Shown: positions 1 to 7,970, counted from the stretch's first letter. The stretch: 20,910 nt of DNA from an uncultured Roseburia sp. (GCA_900550935.1 URUD01000046.1:1-20910); one strand, 5' to 3'. Notes: generated by a model not told the origin, from the letters alone. Program-made: numbers and translations.

Positions 1-40
1 AATGGTTTCCGTCCTCGCAAGCGCGGGCCATAAAAACGGA

Positions 41-47
41 AGGAGGG
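41..47 (+). promoter_or_regulatory. Ribosome binding site fixing the TTG start of the ABC ATPase
   Basis: AGGAGGG lies nine bases before a TTG codon at 57. This strong Shine-Dalgarno match makes the unusual TTG a credible start, and the encoded protein has the normal N-terminus for the family. The 56 bases before the gene are GC-rich like the first 600 bases of the gene. They are probably the tail of a gap after an upstream substrate-binding-protein gene that is not in the window. Confidence 0.75.
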
Positions 48-56
48 CGAAAGAAC

Positions 57-1598
57 TTGGAAACGAATTACGCGATTGAGATGCTGAACATCACAAAACG
101 TTTCCCCGGAATCATCGCCAACGACAACATCACCCTGAGGCTGAAAAAGGGTGAAATCCACGCCCTGCTCGGCGAAAACGGCGCGGGCAAATCGACGCTT
201 ATGAGCGTCCTGTTCGGCCTGTACCAGCCGGAGGAGGGCGAGATCCACAAGGATGGCCGCAAGGTTGAGATCCGCGACCCGAACGACGCGAACGCGCTCG
301 GCATCGGCATGGTGCACCAGCACTTCAAGCTGGTCGAGTGTTTCTCTGTCCTCGACAACATCATCCTCGGCGTCGAGCCGAACCAGATGGGCTTTCTGCA
401 GAAGCAGGACGCGCGCAAAAAGGTTCTCGATCTGTCCGAGAAATACGGTCTGCACGTCGATCCCGACGCGATCATCGAGGATATCACCGTCGGTATGCAG
501 CAGCGCACCGAAATTCTCAAAATGCTCTACCGCGACAACGAGATCCTGATCTTCGACGAGCCGACGGCCGTTCTGACGCCGCAGGAGATCGAAGAGCTGA
601 TGAAGATCATGAAGAACCTTGCAAAAGAGGGAAAATCCATTCTGTTCATCACACATAAGCTCAATGAGATCATGGAGGTTGCAGACCGTTGTACGATCCT
701 TAGAAAAGGAAAATATATCGGTACAGTGGATATTGCAGACACAACAAAAGAAGAACTATCCAAGATGATGGTCGGCAGAAATGTCAGCTTCTCTGTCGAT
801 AAAAAGCCCGCAGAACCGGGAGAGACCGTTCTTAAGGTTTCCCATCTTACTGTTCCAAGCAAGGCACATGCCAATAACGCGGTAAAGGATGTTTCATTTA
901 ATGTCCGTGCCGGAGAGATCGTATGTATTGCAGGCATTGATGGAAACGGACAGTCGGAGTTTGTACAGGGGCTGACCGGACTGGAAAAGATCAGTGATGG
1001 TACGATCACTTTCATGGGAAAAGATATCACAAAGGCATCCATCCGTGAAAAATCCAGGATGGGTATGAGTCATATCCCGGAAGACCGCCACAAACACGGC
1101 TTGGTTTTGGATTACACACTCGAGCAGAACATGGTGTTGCAGAGATATTATCAGCCGGAGTTCCAGAAAGCAGGTTTCATCAGATCCGGAGAGGTGCGCC
1201 GTTATGCAGAGCGGTTGATCGAGCAGTATGACGTTAGAAGTGGTCAGGGTGCCAATACGATCGTTCGAAGCATGTCAGGTGGTAACCAGCAGAAGGCGAT
1301 CATCGCAAGGGAAATCGACAAAAACCCGGAACTTCTTGTTGCCGTACAGCCGACCAGAGGTCTGGATGTCGGAGCGATCGAGTATATCCACAGCCAGCTG
1401 GTGGCACAAAGAGATAAGGGTAAGGCTGTCCTGCTCGTATCTCTGGAACTGGATGAGGTCATGGATGTGTCCGATCGTATTCTTGTGATGTACGAGGGCG
1501 AGATCGTCGGACAGTTAGATCCGAAGAAAATCACGGTCGAGGAATTGGGACTTTACATGGCTGGAGCAAAAAGGGATGAAGTTCCGACCGAGATATAA
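57..1598 (+). CDS. Nucleoside (BMP-family) ABC transporter ATP-binding protein, two fused ATPase domains
   Basis: This cytoplasmic ATPase powers nucleoside import with the two permeases encoded next (Bacillus NupO/YufO-like). The 513 residues hold two ATPase domains. Domain 1 has Walker A GENGAGKST (39-47), a Q-loop glutamine near 88, the family-type signature ITVGMQQR (143-150), Walker B ILIFDEPT (163-170) and the switch histidine H200. Domain 2 (about 255-500) is degenerate as is usual here: GIDGNGQ (293-299) in place of Walker A, a good SMSGGNQQK signature (405-413), AVQPTRG in place of a canonical Walker B, and no switch histidine in VSLELDE. Length and order match the family. The start is a TTG behind a strong ribosome site. 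Oddity: roughly the first 180 codons are about 57% GC while the following part is nearer 43%, with a sharp change near base 600. The frame stays intact, so the protein is probably functional. Substrate is inferred from family and from deoC/udk downstream. Confidence 0.93.
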   Translation: METNYAIEMLNITKRFPGIIANDNITLRLKKGEIHALLGENGAGKSTLMSVLFGLYQPEEGEIHKDGRKVEIRDPNDANALGIGMVHQHFKLVECFSVLDNIILGVEPNQMGFLQKQDARKKVLDLSEKYGLHVDPDAIIEDITVGMQQRTEILKMLYRDNEILIFDEPTAVLTPQEIEELMKIMKNLAKEGKSILFITHKLNEIMEVADRCTILRKGKYIGTVDIADTTKEELSKMMVGRNVSFSVDKKPAEPGETVLKVSHLTVPSKAHANNAVKDVSFNVRAGEIVCIAGIDGNGQSEFVQGLTGLEKISDGTITFMGKDITKASIREKSRMGMSHIPEDRHKHGLVLDYTLEQNMVLQRYYQPEFQKAGFIRSGEVRRYAERLIEQYDVRSGQGANTIVRSMSGGNQQKAIIAREIDKNPELLVAVQPTRGLDVGAIEYIHSQLVAQRDKGKAVLLVSLELDEVMDVSDRILVMYEGEIVGQLDPKKITVEELGLYMAGAKRDEVPTEI

Positions 1599-1630
1599 GA
1601 CAGTGAGATTATTAGAAAGGTAGAAGAAAA

Positions 1631-2725
1631 ATGAGTGAAAAGACCAAAGATGTCATTCTGTCCATCATAGCTTCTGTTTTATGTATTGTGATTGGACTTC
1701 TGGTAGGACTTATCATCCTGTACTGCATCAACGCAGAAAATGCCCTGGATGGTTTTTCTCGAATTATCAAGGGCGGATTTTACTTAAAACCAAAGGGAAT
1801 CGGAAGTGAGATCGCACAGTCAGCACCTCTTATCATGACTGGATTATCGGTTGCATTCGCATTTAAAACAGGTCTGTTTAATATCGGTGCAGCAGGTCAG
1901 TATACCGTGGGTGTATTTGGAGCACTGTACTTTGCAATCATCCTTCAGATGCCATGGTATGTCTGCTTACTGGCTGCTATGGTATGCGGCGCGATCTGGG
2001 GAGCAGTACCAGGTATCTTTAAAGCATATTTCAATGTAAATGAGGTTATCACCTCGATCATGTTCAACTGGATCGGACTGTATCTGGTCAATGAACTGAT
2101 GTACAGCACCATAAAAGGGATGTATGACCAGAAAACAACAAGAACTTACAAATTGAGCTCTGTTGCACCACAGTCGCTGATTCCGGACTGCGGTATGAAC
2201 AGTATTTTCAAGACAAGTTCCACAACGATCGCCATTTTCATTGCAATCGCGATCGCCATTTTGATGTATGTCATCTTAAACAAGACAACGTTCGGATATG
2301 AATTGAAGGCATGTGGTTTTAATAAGGATGCTGCAAAATATGCCGGTATCAATGAAAAGAAGAACATCATTCTTTCCATGACAATTTCCGGTGCATTGGC
2401 TGGAATTGGTGCCGGACTTTATTATCTGTCCGGTGCTTCCGAATGGAATCCACAGGTGTCATCTGCACTTCCGGCAATCGGATTTAACGGTATCCCGGTA
2501 GCGCTTCTTGCTTTGAGCAATCCGATCGGAGTTGTATTTGCAGCTATTTTTGTTGCACATATTTCCGTAGGTGGTGCATATCTGCCGACCAAATATTATC
2601 AGCCGGAGATTGCAGACCTTGTTGTAGCAGTTATTATCTATCTGTGTGCATTTGTAAGCCTCTTCAAAGGAGTGGTAGGCAATATGTTCCGTAAGAAAAA
2701 TGCAAAGAAGGAGGGTGCAAACTAA
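1631..2725 (+). CDS. Nucleoside ABC transporter permease (YufP/NupP-like)
   Basis: This integral membrane permease of the BPD_transp_2 superfamily forms half of the nucleoside channel. The 364 residues hold a hydrophobic N-terminal segment (about 8-30) and roughly eight to nine further membrane spans. Family-typical stretches are GLFNIGAAGQ in the first half and NEVITSIMFNW, a likely coupling/transmembrane region. The start ATG follows AGAAAGG by ten bases. The gene begins 32 bases after the ATPase gene, and its stop overlaps the next start (TAATG), which implies translational coupling. Composition is the low-GC type of the rest of the window, unlike the first 600 bases. Family assignment is firm. 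Nucleoside rather than another BMP substrate is inferred from context. Confidence 0.92.
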   Translation: MSEKTKDVILSIIASVLCIVIGLLVGLIILYCINAENALDGFSRIIKGGFYLKPKGIGSEIAQSAPLIMTGLSVAFAFKTGLFNIGAAGQYTVGVFGALYFAIILQMPWYVCLLAAMVCGAIWGAVPGIFKAYFNVNEVITSIMFNWIGLYLVNELMYSTIKGMYDQKTTRTYKLSSVAPQSLIPDCGMNSIFKTSSTTIAIFIAIAIAILMYVILNKTTFGYELKACGFNKDAAKYAGINEKKNIILSMTISGALAGIGAGLYYLSGASEWNPQVSSALPAIGFNGIPVALLALSNPIGVVFAAIFVAHISVGGAYLPTKYYQPEIADLVVAVIIYLCAFVSLFKGVVGNMFRKKNAKKEGAN

Positions 2726-3663
2726 TGTTTCTGTTATTGAAATTTACCTTACTTTATGCGGTTGTTTTAATGCTTGTTGCACTTGGTGGTATGTTTTCAG
2801 AGCGAAGCGGTGTCATCAATATCGCACTCGAAGGTATCATGGCGATCGGCGGACTGGCGGGTGTGTTTGTGCTGGCACTTTGCGGAGACAAACTTCCGGC
2901 TCCATTATTAGTTCTGGTTTCCATTCTGGCAAGTGCAGTGGCAGGTATGATTTATTCTCTGTTGCTTGGTTTTTCTGCGATCACGCTGAAAGCGGATCAG
3001 ACGATTGGTGGTACGGCATTAAATATGCTGGCAACTGCAATCGCAATCGTTATTGTCAAAGCATTTAATAATTCTGCTGAGGCAGGAAATGGAGCAGCTT
3101 CTGCAAAACTGACCTATGATAACGCTGCATTTATTTATAAGATCGGACCGGTTACGATCAATATTTTCCTGATCATCGGTATCATACTTCTGATCTGCAG
3201 TTATGTATTCTTGTTTAAGACCAAATGGGGACTTCGTCTCCGTGCCTGTGGCGAGCATCCGCAGGCAGCTGATTCTGTTGGTATCAATGTATACCAGTGG
3301 AGATACATCGGTGTTATGATCTCCGGTGCCTTGGGTGGTATTGGAGGATTTGCCTATATCGTGCCATCTGTTTCCACCTGGAACTTCGAAGTTGGTGTGG
3401 CAGGAGCAGGTTTCCTTGCCCTGGCAGTTATGATCTTCGGACAGTGGAAACCATTTAACATTGCAGGAGCTGCGGTATTCTTTGCAGTATTCCGTTCTCT
3501 TGCCAATATTGCCGATTCCACGGTATTGTCAACCCTTGGTTTATCCAAGAATATATACAGCATGATGCCGTTTATCGCATCTATGATTATTCTGGCATTT
3601 ACATCGAAAAATTCACGTGCACCAAAGGCAGAGGGTATTCCATACGATAAGGGTGCAAGATAA
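2725..3663 (+). CDS. Nucleoside ABC transporter permease, second subunit (YufQ/NupQ-like)
   Basis: This is the second membrane subunit of the transporter, 312 residues with about eight to ten predicted spans. Recognisable family stretches are FSERSGVINIALEG near residues 27-40, ADQTIGGTALNM around 92-103, and RACGEHPQAADSVGI in the cytoplasmic coupling loop. The ATG shares its A with the stop codon of the preceding permease, so the two subunits are very likely made in equal amounts by coupled translation. The following gene, deoC, starts 20 bases later with its own ribosome site and no terminator between. This places transport and nucleoside catabolism on one transcript. Confidence 0.92.
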   Translation: MFLLLKFTLLYAVVLMLVALGGMFSERSGVINIALEGIMAIGGLAGVFVLALCGDKLPAPLLVLVSILASAVAGMIYSLLLGFSAITLKADQTIGGTALNMLATAIAIVIVKAFNNSAEAGNGAASAKLTYDNAAFIYKIGPVTINIFLIIGIILLICSYVFLFKTKWGLRLRACGEHPQAADSVGINVYQWRYIGVMISGALGGIGGFAYIVPSVSTWNFEVGVAGAGFLALAVMIFGQWKPFNIAGAAVFFAVFRSLANIADSTVLSTLGLSKNIYSMMPFIASMIILAFTSKNSRAPKAEGIPYDKGAR

Positions 3664-3683
3664 AAGAAAAGGAGCGTAACAGC

Positions 3684-4328
3684 ATGATTTCATCAAAATA
3701 TTTTGATCATACTATCTTAAAAGCAGAGGCGACCGAAGCACAGGTTGCAAAGATCTGTGAGGAAGCACTGGCATATGATTTTGCATCTGTCTGTGTCAAC
3801 CAGTATTACACCAAATTTGTTGCTGAGAAATTAAAAGGTTCTGACGTTAAAGTCTGCACCGTAGTAGGTTTCCCGCTTGGAATGTCTGATACAAGAGTCA
3901 AGGCATTTGAGACAAAGGCAGCCATCGAAGATGGCGCAACTGAGGTTGACATGGTGATCAACGTTGGAGCATTAAAGGATAAAAAATACGATTATGTATT
4001 ACAGGATATCAAAACCTTAAAAGAGGTCTGTGGAAAAGATATCGTGTTAAAGGTTATCATTGAGACCTGTCTTTTAACAGACGAAGAGAAAGTAAAAGCG
4101 TGCGAACTTGCAAAAGAAGCAGGAGCGGATTTTGTAAAGACTTCCACTGGATTCTCCACTGGAGGCGCAAAACCGGAAGATGTCGCCCTGATGCGTAAAA
4201 CAGTCGGAGCAGAGATGGGAGTAAAAGCATCTGGCGGGATCCATACGGCAGAGGAAGCACAGTCAATGATCGATGCAGGTGCAAGCCGTCTTGGAACAAG
4301 TGCAACATTAAAGATTATTGGAGCGTAA
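3684..4328 (+). CDS. deoC: Deoxyribose-phosphate aldolase
   Basis: This class I aldolase cleaves 2-deoxy-D-ribose 5-phosphate to D-glyceraldehyde 3-phosphate and acetaldehyde, the last step of deoxynucleoside catabolism. The 214 residues are a normal length for the short bacterial form. Catalytic residues are visible: the Schiff-base lysine K152 in FVKTSTGF, the assisting lysine K181 in VKASGGI, and D89 in EVDMVIN. The start ATG follows AAAAGGAG by a normal distance. The gene sits between the nucleoside transporter and udk, so imported deoxynucleosides can feed glycolysis. No nucleoside phosphorylase or deoB is in the window, so the phosphorolysis step must be encoded elsewhere. Confidence 0.97.
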   Translation: MISSKYFDHTILKAEATEAQVAKICEEALAYDFASVCVNQYYTKFVAEKLKGSDVKVCTVVGFPLGMSDTRVKAFETKAAIEDGATEVDMVINVGALKDKKYDYVLQDIKTLKEVCGKDIVLKVIIETCLLTDEEKVKACELAKEAGADFVKTSTGFSTGGAKPEDVALMRKTVGAEMGVKASGGIHTAEEAQSMIDAGASRLGTSATLKIIGA

Positions 4329-4330
4329 GC

Positions 4331-4951
4331 ATGGATACGATATTAATTGGAATTGCAGGCGGAACCGGAAGCGGGAAGACCACCCTTGCAAATGAACTGA
4401 TCAATAGCTTCGGACAGGACGAGGTCAGTATCCTGCGCCATGATAACTATTATAAACGCCATGATGATATGTGCTATGAAGAACGGAGTAAGTTAAATTA
4501 CGATCATCCGGATGCATTTGATACGGAGCTTTTGTGTGAACATATCCGGGAACTAAAAGCAGGAAGAAGCATTCAGATGCCGGTGTATGATTATTCCGTG
4601 CATAACCGTTCCGAAGAAACGATCGAGGTGAGACCGGCTCCGGTTATCGTACTGGAGGGTATCCTGATCTTTGCAGAGACTTCTTTGTGTGAATTAATGG
4701 ATATCAAAGTTTTTGTCGACACGGATGCGGATGTCCGTATCTTAAGACGTATCGTTCGTGATGTAAAAGAGAGGGGACGTTCTCTCGATAGCGTGATCAG
4801 TCAGTATCTGACAACGGTAAAACCGATGCATGAACAGTTTGTAGAACCGAGCAAACGCCGTGCGGATATTATTATTCCGGAAGGTGGCGAAAATCTGGTT
4901 GCATTGGAGATGCTGATCCAGCGAGTGCGGAAACATTTAACGGATAGTTAG
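4331..4951 (+). CDS. udk: Uridine kinase (uridine/cytidine kinase)
   Basis: This cytoplasmic kinase phosphorylates uridine and cytidine to UMP and CMP, trapping imported nucleosides. The 206 residues match the family length. The P-loop GGTGSGKTT is at residues 10-18. The substrate-binding region follows with RHDNYYKRHDDM and NYDHPDAFD. LEGILIF in mid-protein and a basic R-rich lid (LRRIVRDVKERGRS) are typical of uridine kinase. The ATG lies only two bases after the deoC stop, so translation is probably coupled. It is the last gene of the transporter-deoC-udk operon, with a strong terminator just after. Phosphoribulokinase is a related family, but the sequence blocks fit udk. Confidence 0.95.
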   Translation: MDTILIGIAGGTGSGKTTLANELINSFGQDEVSILRHDNYYKRHDDMCYEERSKLNYDHPDAFDTELLCEHIRELKAGRSIQMPVYDYSVHNRSEETIEVRPAPVIVLEGILIFAETSLCELMDIKVFVDTDADVRILRRIVRDVKERGRSLDSVISQYLTTVKPMHEQFVEPSKRRADIIIPEGGENLVALEMLIQRVRKHLTDS

Positions 4952-4962
4952 ATATTAGGTAT

Positions 4963-5020
4963 AAAAAAGCTGCCACATATAGGTATGGAGTAAGAACCAT
5001 TCCTGATGTAGCAGCTTTTT
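4963..5020. terminator. Bidirectional intrinsic terminator between udk and the convergent SGNH hydrolase gene
   Basis: A long hairpin: AAAAAAGCTGCCACAT on the left pairs with ATGTAGCAGCTTTTT on the right with one mismatch. The loop contains a further near-complementary pair (AGGTATGG with CCATTCCT). It has a U-tract on the plus strand and, through the left A-run, on the minus strand. It therefore ends both the udk operon and the opposing gene. Confidence 0.9.
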
Positions 5021-5026
5021 GTCTGT

Positions 5027-6199
5027 CTAAAACAGAGTAGAAGGGATCAGCTCTGCCATTTTCTGGTAGCCGGCTTTGCTTGGATGCAGATGATCGCCGC
5101 TGTCATATTCACCGCGGAATGCAGCCGGATTTTCGCTGCCGCATAGAGCGGTGGCAAAGTCAATGTATCCCTCGATTTCATTGGTTGAACGGATCCAGCC
5201 ATTGACTTCATTTTTCAGTTCCTCACGGAATGGAGCATAAGTACGCCAACCGTAGATTGGGAGGAGAGTACCAAGATATACCTGTAAGCCCATTTGATGG
5301 GCGGACTCCACATACCATCTCAAGCCATCGATCAGTTCCTGTGCGGTCGGGAGATCACTCATCGGGCGGAACGGATTGATATCGATACCGACCGGATGAA
5401 TGATATCATTGATCCCCTGTTGAATGATGATGGAGGTTGCACCGTCTGTTGGTACTTCATGGAGAAAACGGTTTGTTCCCTTTAAACCATAGGAATCATA
5501 GGTGATACACTCATATTCCCGCAGGATACGGGTACCACTGGCAGCACGTCGGATCACGGAAGTGTTGCAGATGCCTTCCTTACGCAGACGCAGCATAAGA
5601 TCATCCGGCCAAGCCTGCGCGGTGATGGAATCACCATAGCAGATGAGGGCATGGTTTTTCACTGATGTCTGGATCGAAACATTGCTAAAAAAATAAAACC
5701 AGTTTGTAGATTTGGTGGTATCCATGGGAAGTTCATCTGTATTTGTCTGGTTTCCAAAAGAAAAATAGCCTTTGGATAAAGGTCCGGTGATTAAGACCGC
5801 AGACTGCATGCTGGTGAAATCGGAAAAATAAAGGCTCACACAAAGTGTGGCACCTGCCGGTACGGGAAAGGTGATGGCATCACTGGTAATGCGTTCCTTT
5901 GCACCAAGGGTAACAGTGTCTGTACCGTCAAACGTGATCGTGGCAAGCGTGGATGGCAGGATTGGACAGGATAAGCTGCTTGTTTCTGTCAGATCAAAAG
6001 CGGCAAGTGCTACGGTTGCTTTTGTGATCGTAACGGGTTCGGTGCCACAGTAATTATCCAAAGTAAAGCGTAGTGCATCCCCTGCAAAAGGTGCATAGAT
6101 GGGATAGCGCAGTGTAAGGTCTTTTGCATAACTTTCCGGACGGTGTTCTGCGATTGAAACAGCATTGCCCCACATGGAAATCCAGTTTTTATCTTCCAT
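5027..6199 (-). CDS. SGNH/GDSL-family hydrolase
   Basis: A predicted serine esterase or lipase-like hydrolase of the SGNH fold, 390 residues. The catalytic half begins near residue 183: block I is CYGDSIT with nucleophile S191, block II is the RRAASG region (G222), block III is QGINDI with N264, and block V is GDHLHPS with D369 and H372. All catalytic positions are therefore present. The first ~180 residues form a beta-rich N-terminal domain, as in two-domain carbohydrate-esterase relatives. No signal peptide is visible, so it is probably cytoplasmic. The start ATG follows GAGGAA on the minus strand. A SigA-type promoter with an overlapping inverted repeat lies upstream, and a shared terminator lies downstream. 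The substrate is unknown. Deacetylation of a sugar or glycan is plausible but only inferred from the fold. Confidence 0.88.
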   Translation of the reverse strand: MEDKNWISMWGNAVSIAEHRPESYAKDLTLRYPIYAPFAGDALRFTLDNYCGTEPVTITKATVALAAFDLTETSSLSCPILPSTLATITFDGTDTVTLGAKERITSDAITFPVPAGATLCVSLYFSDFTSMQSAVLITGPLSKGYFSFGNQTNTDELPMDTTKSTNWFYFFSNVSIQTSVKNHALICYGDSITAQAWPDDLMLRLRKEGICNTSVIRRAASGTRILREYECITYDSYGLKGTNRFLHEVPTDGATSIIIQQGINDIIHPVGIDINPFRPMSDLPTAQELIDGLRWYVESAHQMGLQVYLGTLLPIYGWRTYAPFREELKNEVNGWIRSTNEIEGYIDFATALCGSENPAAFRGEYDSGDHLHPSKAGYQKMAELIPSTLF

Positions 6200-6228
6200 A
6201 AAAATTCCTCATTTCTGTAAAAAATAAT

Positions 6229-6266
6229 CTGTCTGTAAGTATACCTTCTTTTGGCAGACAGGTAAA
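6229..6266 (-). promoter_or_regulatory. Promoter of the SGNH hydrolase gene with overlapping inverted repeat
   Basis: On the minus strand, TTTACC (6261-6266) and TATACT (6238-6243) are separated by 17 bases, a good SigA-type promoter. A perfect 7-base inverted repeat, CTGTCTG (6229-6235) and CAGACAG (6255-6261) with a 19-base spacer, brackets the -10 box. One arm abuts the -35 box and the other covers the likely start point, the geometry of a repressor operator. The promoter is well supported; the operator is inference. Confidence 0.65.
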
Positions 6267-6281
6267 GCGGATTTTTTTGGC

Positions 6282-6310
6282 TTGTCCTTTTGCGTGGGAG
6301 TTGGTATAAT
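6282..6310 (+). promoter_or_regulatory. SigA-type promoter with extended -10 for the small membrane protein gene
   Basis: TTGTCC (6282-6287), then 17 bases, then TATAAT (6305-6310) preceded by TGG, which gives an extended -10 element. The start point should fall near 6317, leaving a leader of about 27 bases before the ATG at 6344. Any start codon further upstream in the same frame would lie within the promoter. Confidence 0.8.
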
Positions 6311-6343
6311 AGAGCCGATAACAACTTGGGTATGGAGGGAAAT

Positions 6344-6715
6344 ATGAGCGAGACAGAAAAGAAAGAAGAACGCGTATCGATAAAGGAACGCCGCAAAAAG
6401 AGCGTTGGCACGGCAGCTGGAGAGATCGTGCGTGACAACAGCGGAGTTTTGATCTTATTTGGGGTGTTTGCGGTCGTACTTTTTGTTGTATTATTCAGTA
6501 TGATAAAATTAGATATGCCGGTTGTTCCGGTATGTGTTATCGTGGTGATAGAAGCAGCATTGGCAGTGTGCCTGCATGATGTTCCAATCTGGCTGCACGG
6601 ACTGGTCGTGATCGCCGAGATCGTAGTAGGAGCACTTTGCGGAGTAACCTTATTTATGGTGCTGTGTGCCGTCGTTTATGTGGTAGGTATTCTGGCACTT
6701 CGCTACATTCGATAA
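6344..6715 (+). CDS. Small integral membrane protein of unknown function
   Basis: I do not recognise a named family. The 123-residue product starts with a hydrophilic, highly charged segment of about 30 residues (many K, E and R), probably cytoplasmic. Three to four closely packed membrane spans fill the rest to an RYIR end. The ATG at 6344 is chosen because GGAGGG lies just before it; the open frame extends to 6290, but that start lies inside the promoter. The gene has its own promoter and terminator, so it is a single-gene transcript divergent from the SGNH hydrolase gene. A structural or regulatory membrane role is possible, but nothing in the sequence shows which. Confidence 0.75.
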   Translation: MSETEKKEERVSIKERRKKSVGTAAGEIVRDNSGVLILFGVFAVVLFVVLFSMIKLDMPVVPVCVIVVIEAALAVCLHDVPIWLHGLVVIAEIVVGALCGVTLFMVLCAVVYVVGILALRYIR

Positions 6716-6719
6716 GAAC

Positions 6720-6766
6720 ATGAGCTTTTGCGGGGGAGTTGACTGATTCCGTAAAAGCTCATTTTT
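6720..6766 (+). terminator. Intrinsic terminator after the small membrane protein gene
   Basis: ATGAGCTTTTGCGG (6720-6733) pairs with CCGTAAAAGCTCAT (6749-6762) with a single G-T wobble, followed by a run of T. The hairpin lies right after the stop codon. It also shows that the next gene cannot start at the in-frame TTG at 6739, which is inside the hairpin loop. Confidence 0.9.
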
Positions 6767-6792
6767 CTATGATGAGGGAAAGGAACGATGAC

Positions 6793-7968
6793 ATGACAGA
6801 GGAAAAAGAACGTATTCTGGTATTTTGTTCCCGGGAGATCTGCTACGCATCCGGGAATTTTTTTGCAAATCAGCTGGGTGCAGCACTTGAAGAACTGGGC
6901 TTTTTAGTGCAGGTGTGTGAATTTACCAGAGAGGATGATTTTGACCGTATTTTAGAACCGCTGCTTAGTAACACATACCGGCTGGCAGTGGACTTTAATT
7001 CGCTGCTTCCACGGATGGAGCTTGAGGATGGAACATCCTTTATTGAAAAACTGGGCTGTCCTTTTTTTGACTATGTACTGGATCATCCGTTGTTTCATTA
7101 TAACTGTCTGGTGCGTGGCGGGAAAAACTTTCATGCGATCTTACTGGACGAAGCACAAAAGGATTACGTCAGACGGTATCATCCCAATCTGGCTGCGGTA
7201 CATATGCTGCCGCTTTCTGCGACAAAGGCATTGTATGAGGGCGAGAAGCATCCTGCTGACCGGATCTTATTTATGGGGACTTACGACAGACCCGATGCCG
7301 TGTATGAACTTGTAAAAAATGCGCCGGAACCATTACATTCCGTGATGAAAAACCTGATCGAACAGAGACTGGCGGAGCCAACCCTTCCGATGGAAGAGGC
7401 GTTTTGCAACTATCTGAAAGAACAGGATATGGAACTGCCGGATGAACAGTTTGCACTTTTTATGAATGCGATGTATCCGGTGGATGCGTATATCAGGGAT
7501 TATTTCAGAAAAGCTGCACTGGATGAACTGACAAAAAAGAAGATCCCGCTTGTACTGGTCGGAGAGGGCTGGCAAAAATATGATGTGATCGATGAGAACT
7601 ATGTGACGAGAGAAAAAGGCGTGATGTTTGAACATTCGTTTGAACGGATCGCAAAGGAGCCACTGTTATTAAATGTTTCTCCTATTTTTAACCGTGGCGT
7701 ACATGACAGAATGTTTGCAGGCATGGCAAACCGGACCGTGGTGCTGACCGATGAAAATCCTTACTTAAGAGCACATTTTAAGGACAGAGAGGAGATCGCG
7801 CTGTATTCTTTAAAAGAGCTGGAGAGCTTAAGTTCCCTGGCAGGAGAACTGATGGAAAATGGCGCGTTAAGAGAGCGGATCGCAGAGAACGGTGCAGAAA
7901 CATTTTATGCACATCACACCTGGCGGCACCGCGCCAAACAGATCTTAGAGTGGGCACAGGCTTATTGA
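6793..7968 (+). CDS. CgeB-like glycosyltransferase family protein (putative)
   Basis: A probable GT-B-fold glycosyltransferase of the CgeB/Glyco_trans_1_2 type, 391 residues from the chosen start. The N-terminal half begins with a Rossmann-like strand (RILVFCSREI) and contains FDYVLDHPLFHYN around residues 92-104. LFMGTYD (159-165) opens the middle. The C-terminal nucleotide-sugar-binding region near 291-322 has the pattern of this family: LLLNVSPIFNRGVHDRMF, then a small-residue stretch, then VVLTDENPYL. A helical tail with TWRHRAKQIL follows. The ATG at 6793 is preferred because AAAGGA lies eight bases before it; upstream in-frame starts fall in or beside the terminator. No signal peptide or membrane span is evident. 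Donor and acceptor are unknown. Spore or cell-surface polysaccharide decoration is a family-based guess. Confidence in the broad family is moderate. Confidence 0.65.
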   Translation: MTEEKERILVFCSREICYASGNFFANQLGAALEELGFLVQVCEFTREDDFDRILEPLLSNTYRLAVDFNSLLPRMELEDGTSFIEKLGCPFFDYVLDHPLFHYNCLVRGGKNFHAILLDEAQKDYVRRYHPNLAAVHMLPLSATKALYEGEKHPADRILFMGTYDRPDAVYELVKNAPEPLHSVMKNLIEQRLAEPTLPMEEAFCNYLKEQDMELPDEQFALFMNAMYPVDAYIRDYFRKAALDELTKKKIPLVLVGEGWQKYDVIDENYVTREKGVMFEHSFERIAKEPLLLNVSPIFNRGVHDRMFAGMANRTVVLTDENPYLRAHFKDREEIALYSLKELESLSSLAGELMENGALRERIAENGAETFYAHHTWRHRAKQILEWAQAY

Positions 7969-7970
7969 TA

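Noticed and set aside
68..520. Minus-strand frame opposite the ABC ATPase
   Set aside because: It is a by-product of the GC-rich segment, which leaves several frames open. The plus strand carries all ATPase motifs.
5294..5485. Plus-strand open frame inside the SGNH hydrolase gene
   Set aside because: It is opposite to a complete, motif-supported gene and has no ribosome site or recognisable product. Other minus-strand frames within topB, argH and the transporter genes were dismissed for the same reason.
6290..6343. Earlier in-frame ATG for the small membrane protein
   Set aside because: It lies between the -35 and -10 boxes of the promoter, so it would not be in the transcript. The ATG at 6344 has a strong ribosome site.
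6739..6792. TTG start and nearby ATGs for the glycosyltransferase
   Set aside because: The TTG sits in the loop of the terminator hairpin and the next ATGs lie just after its T-run. The ATG at 6793 has the proper AAAGGA spacing.
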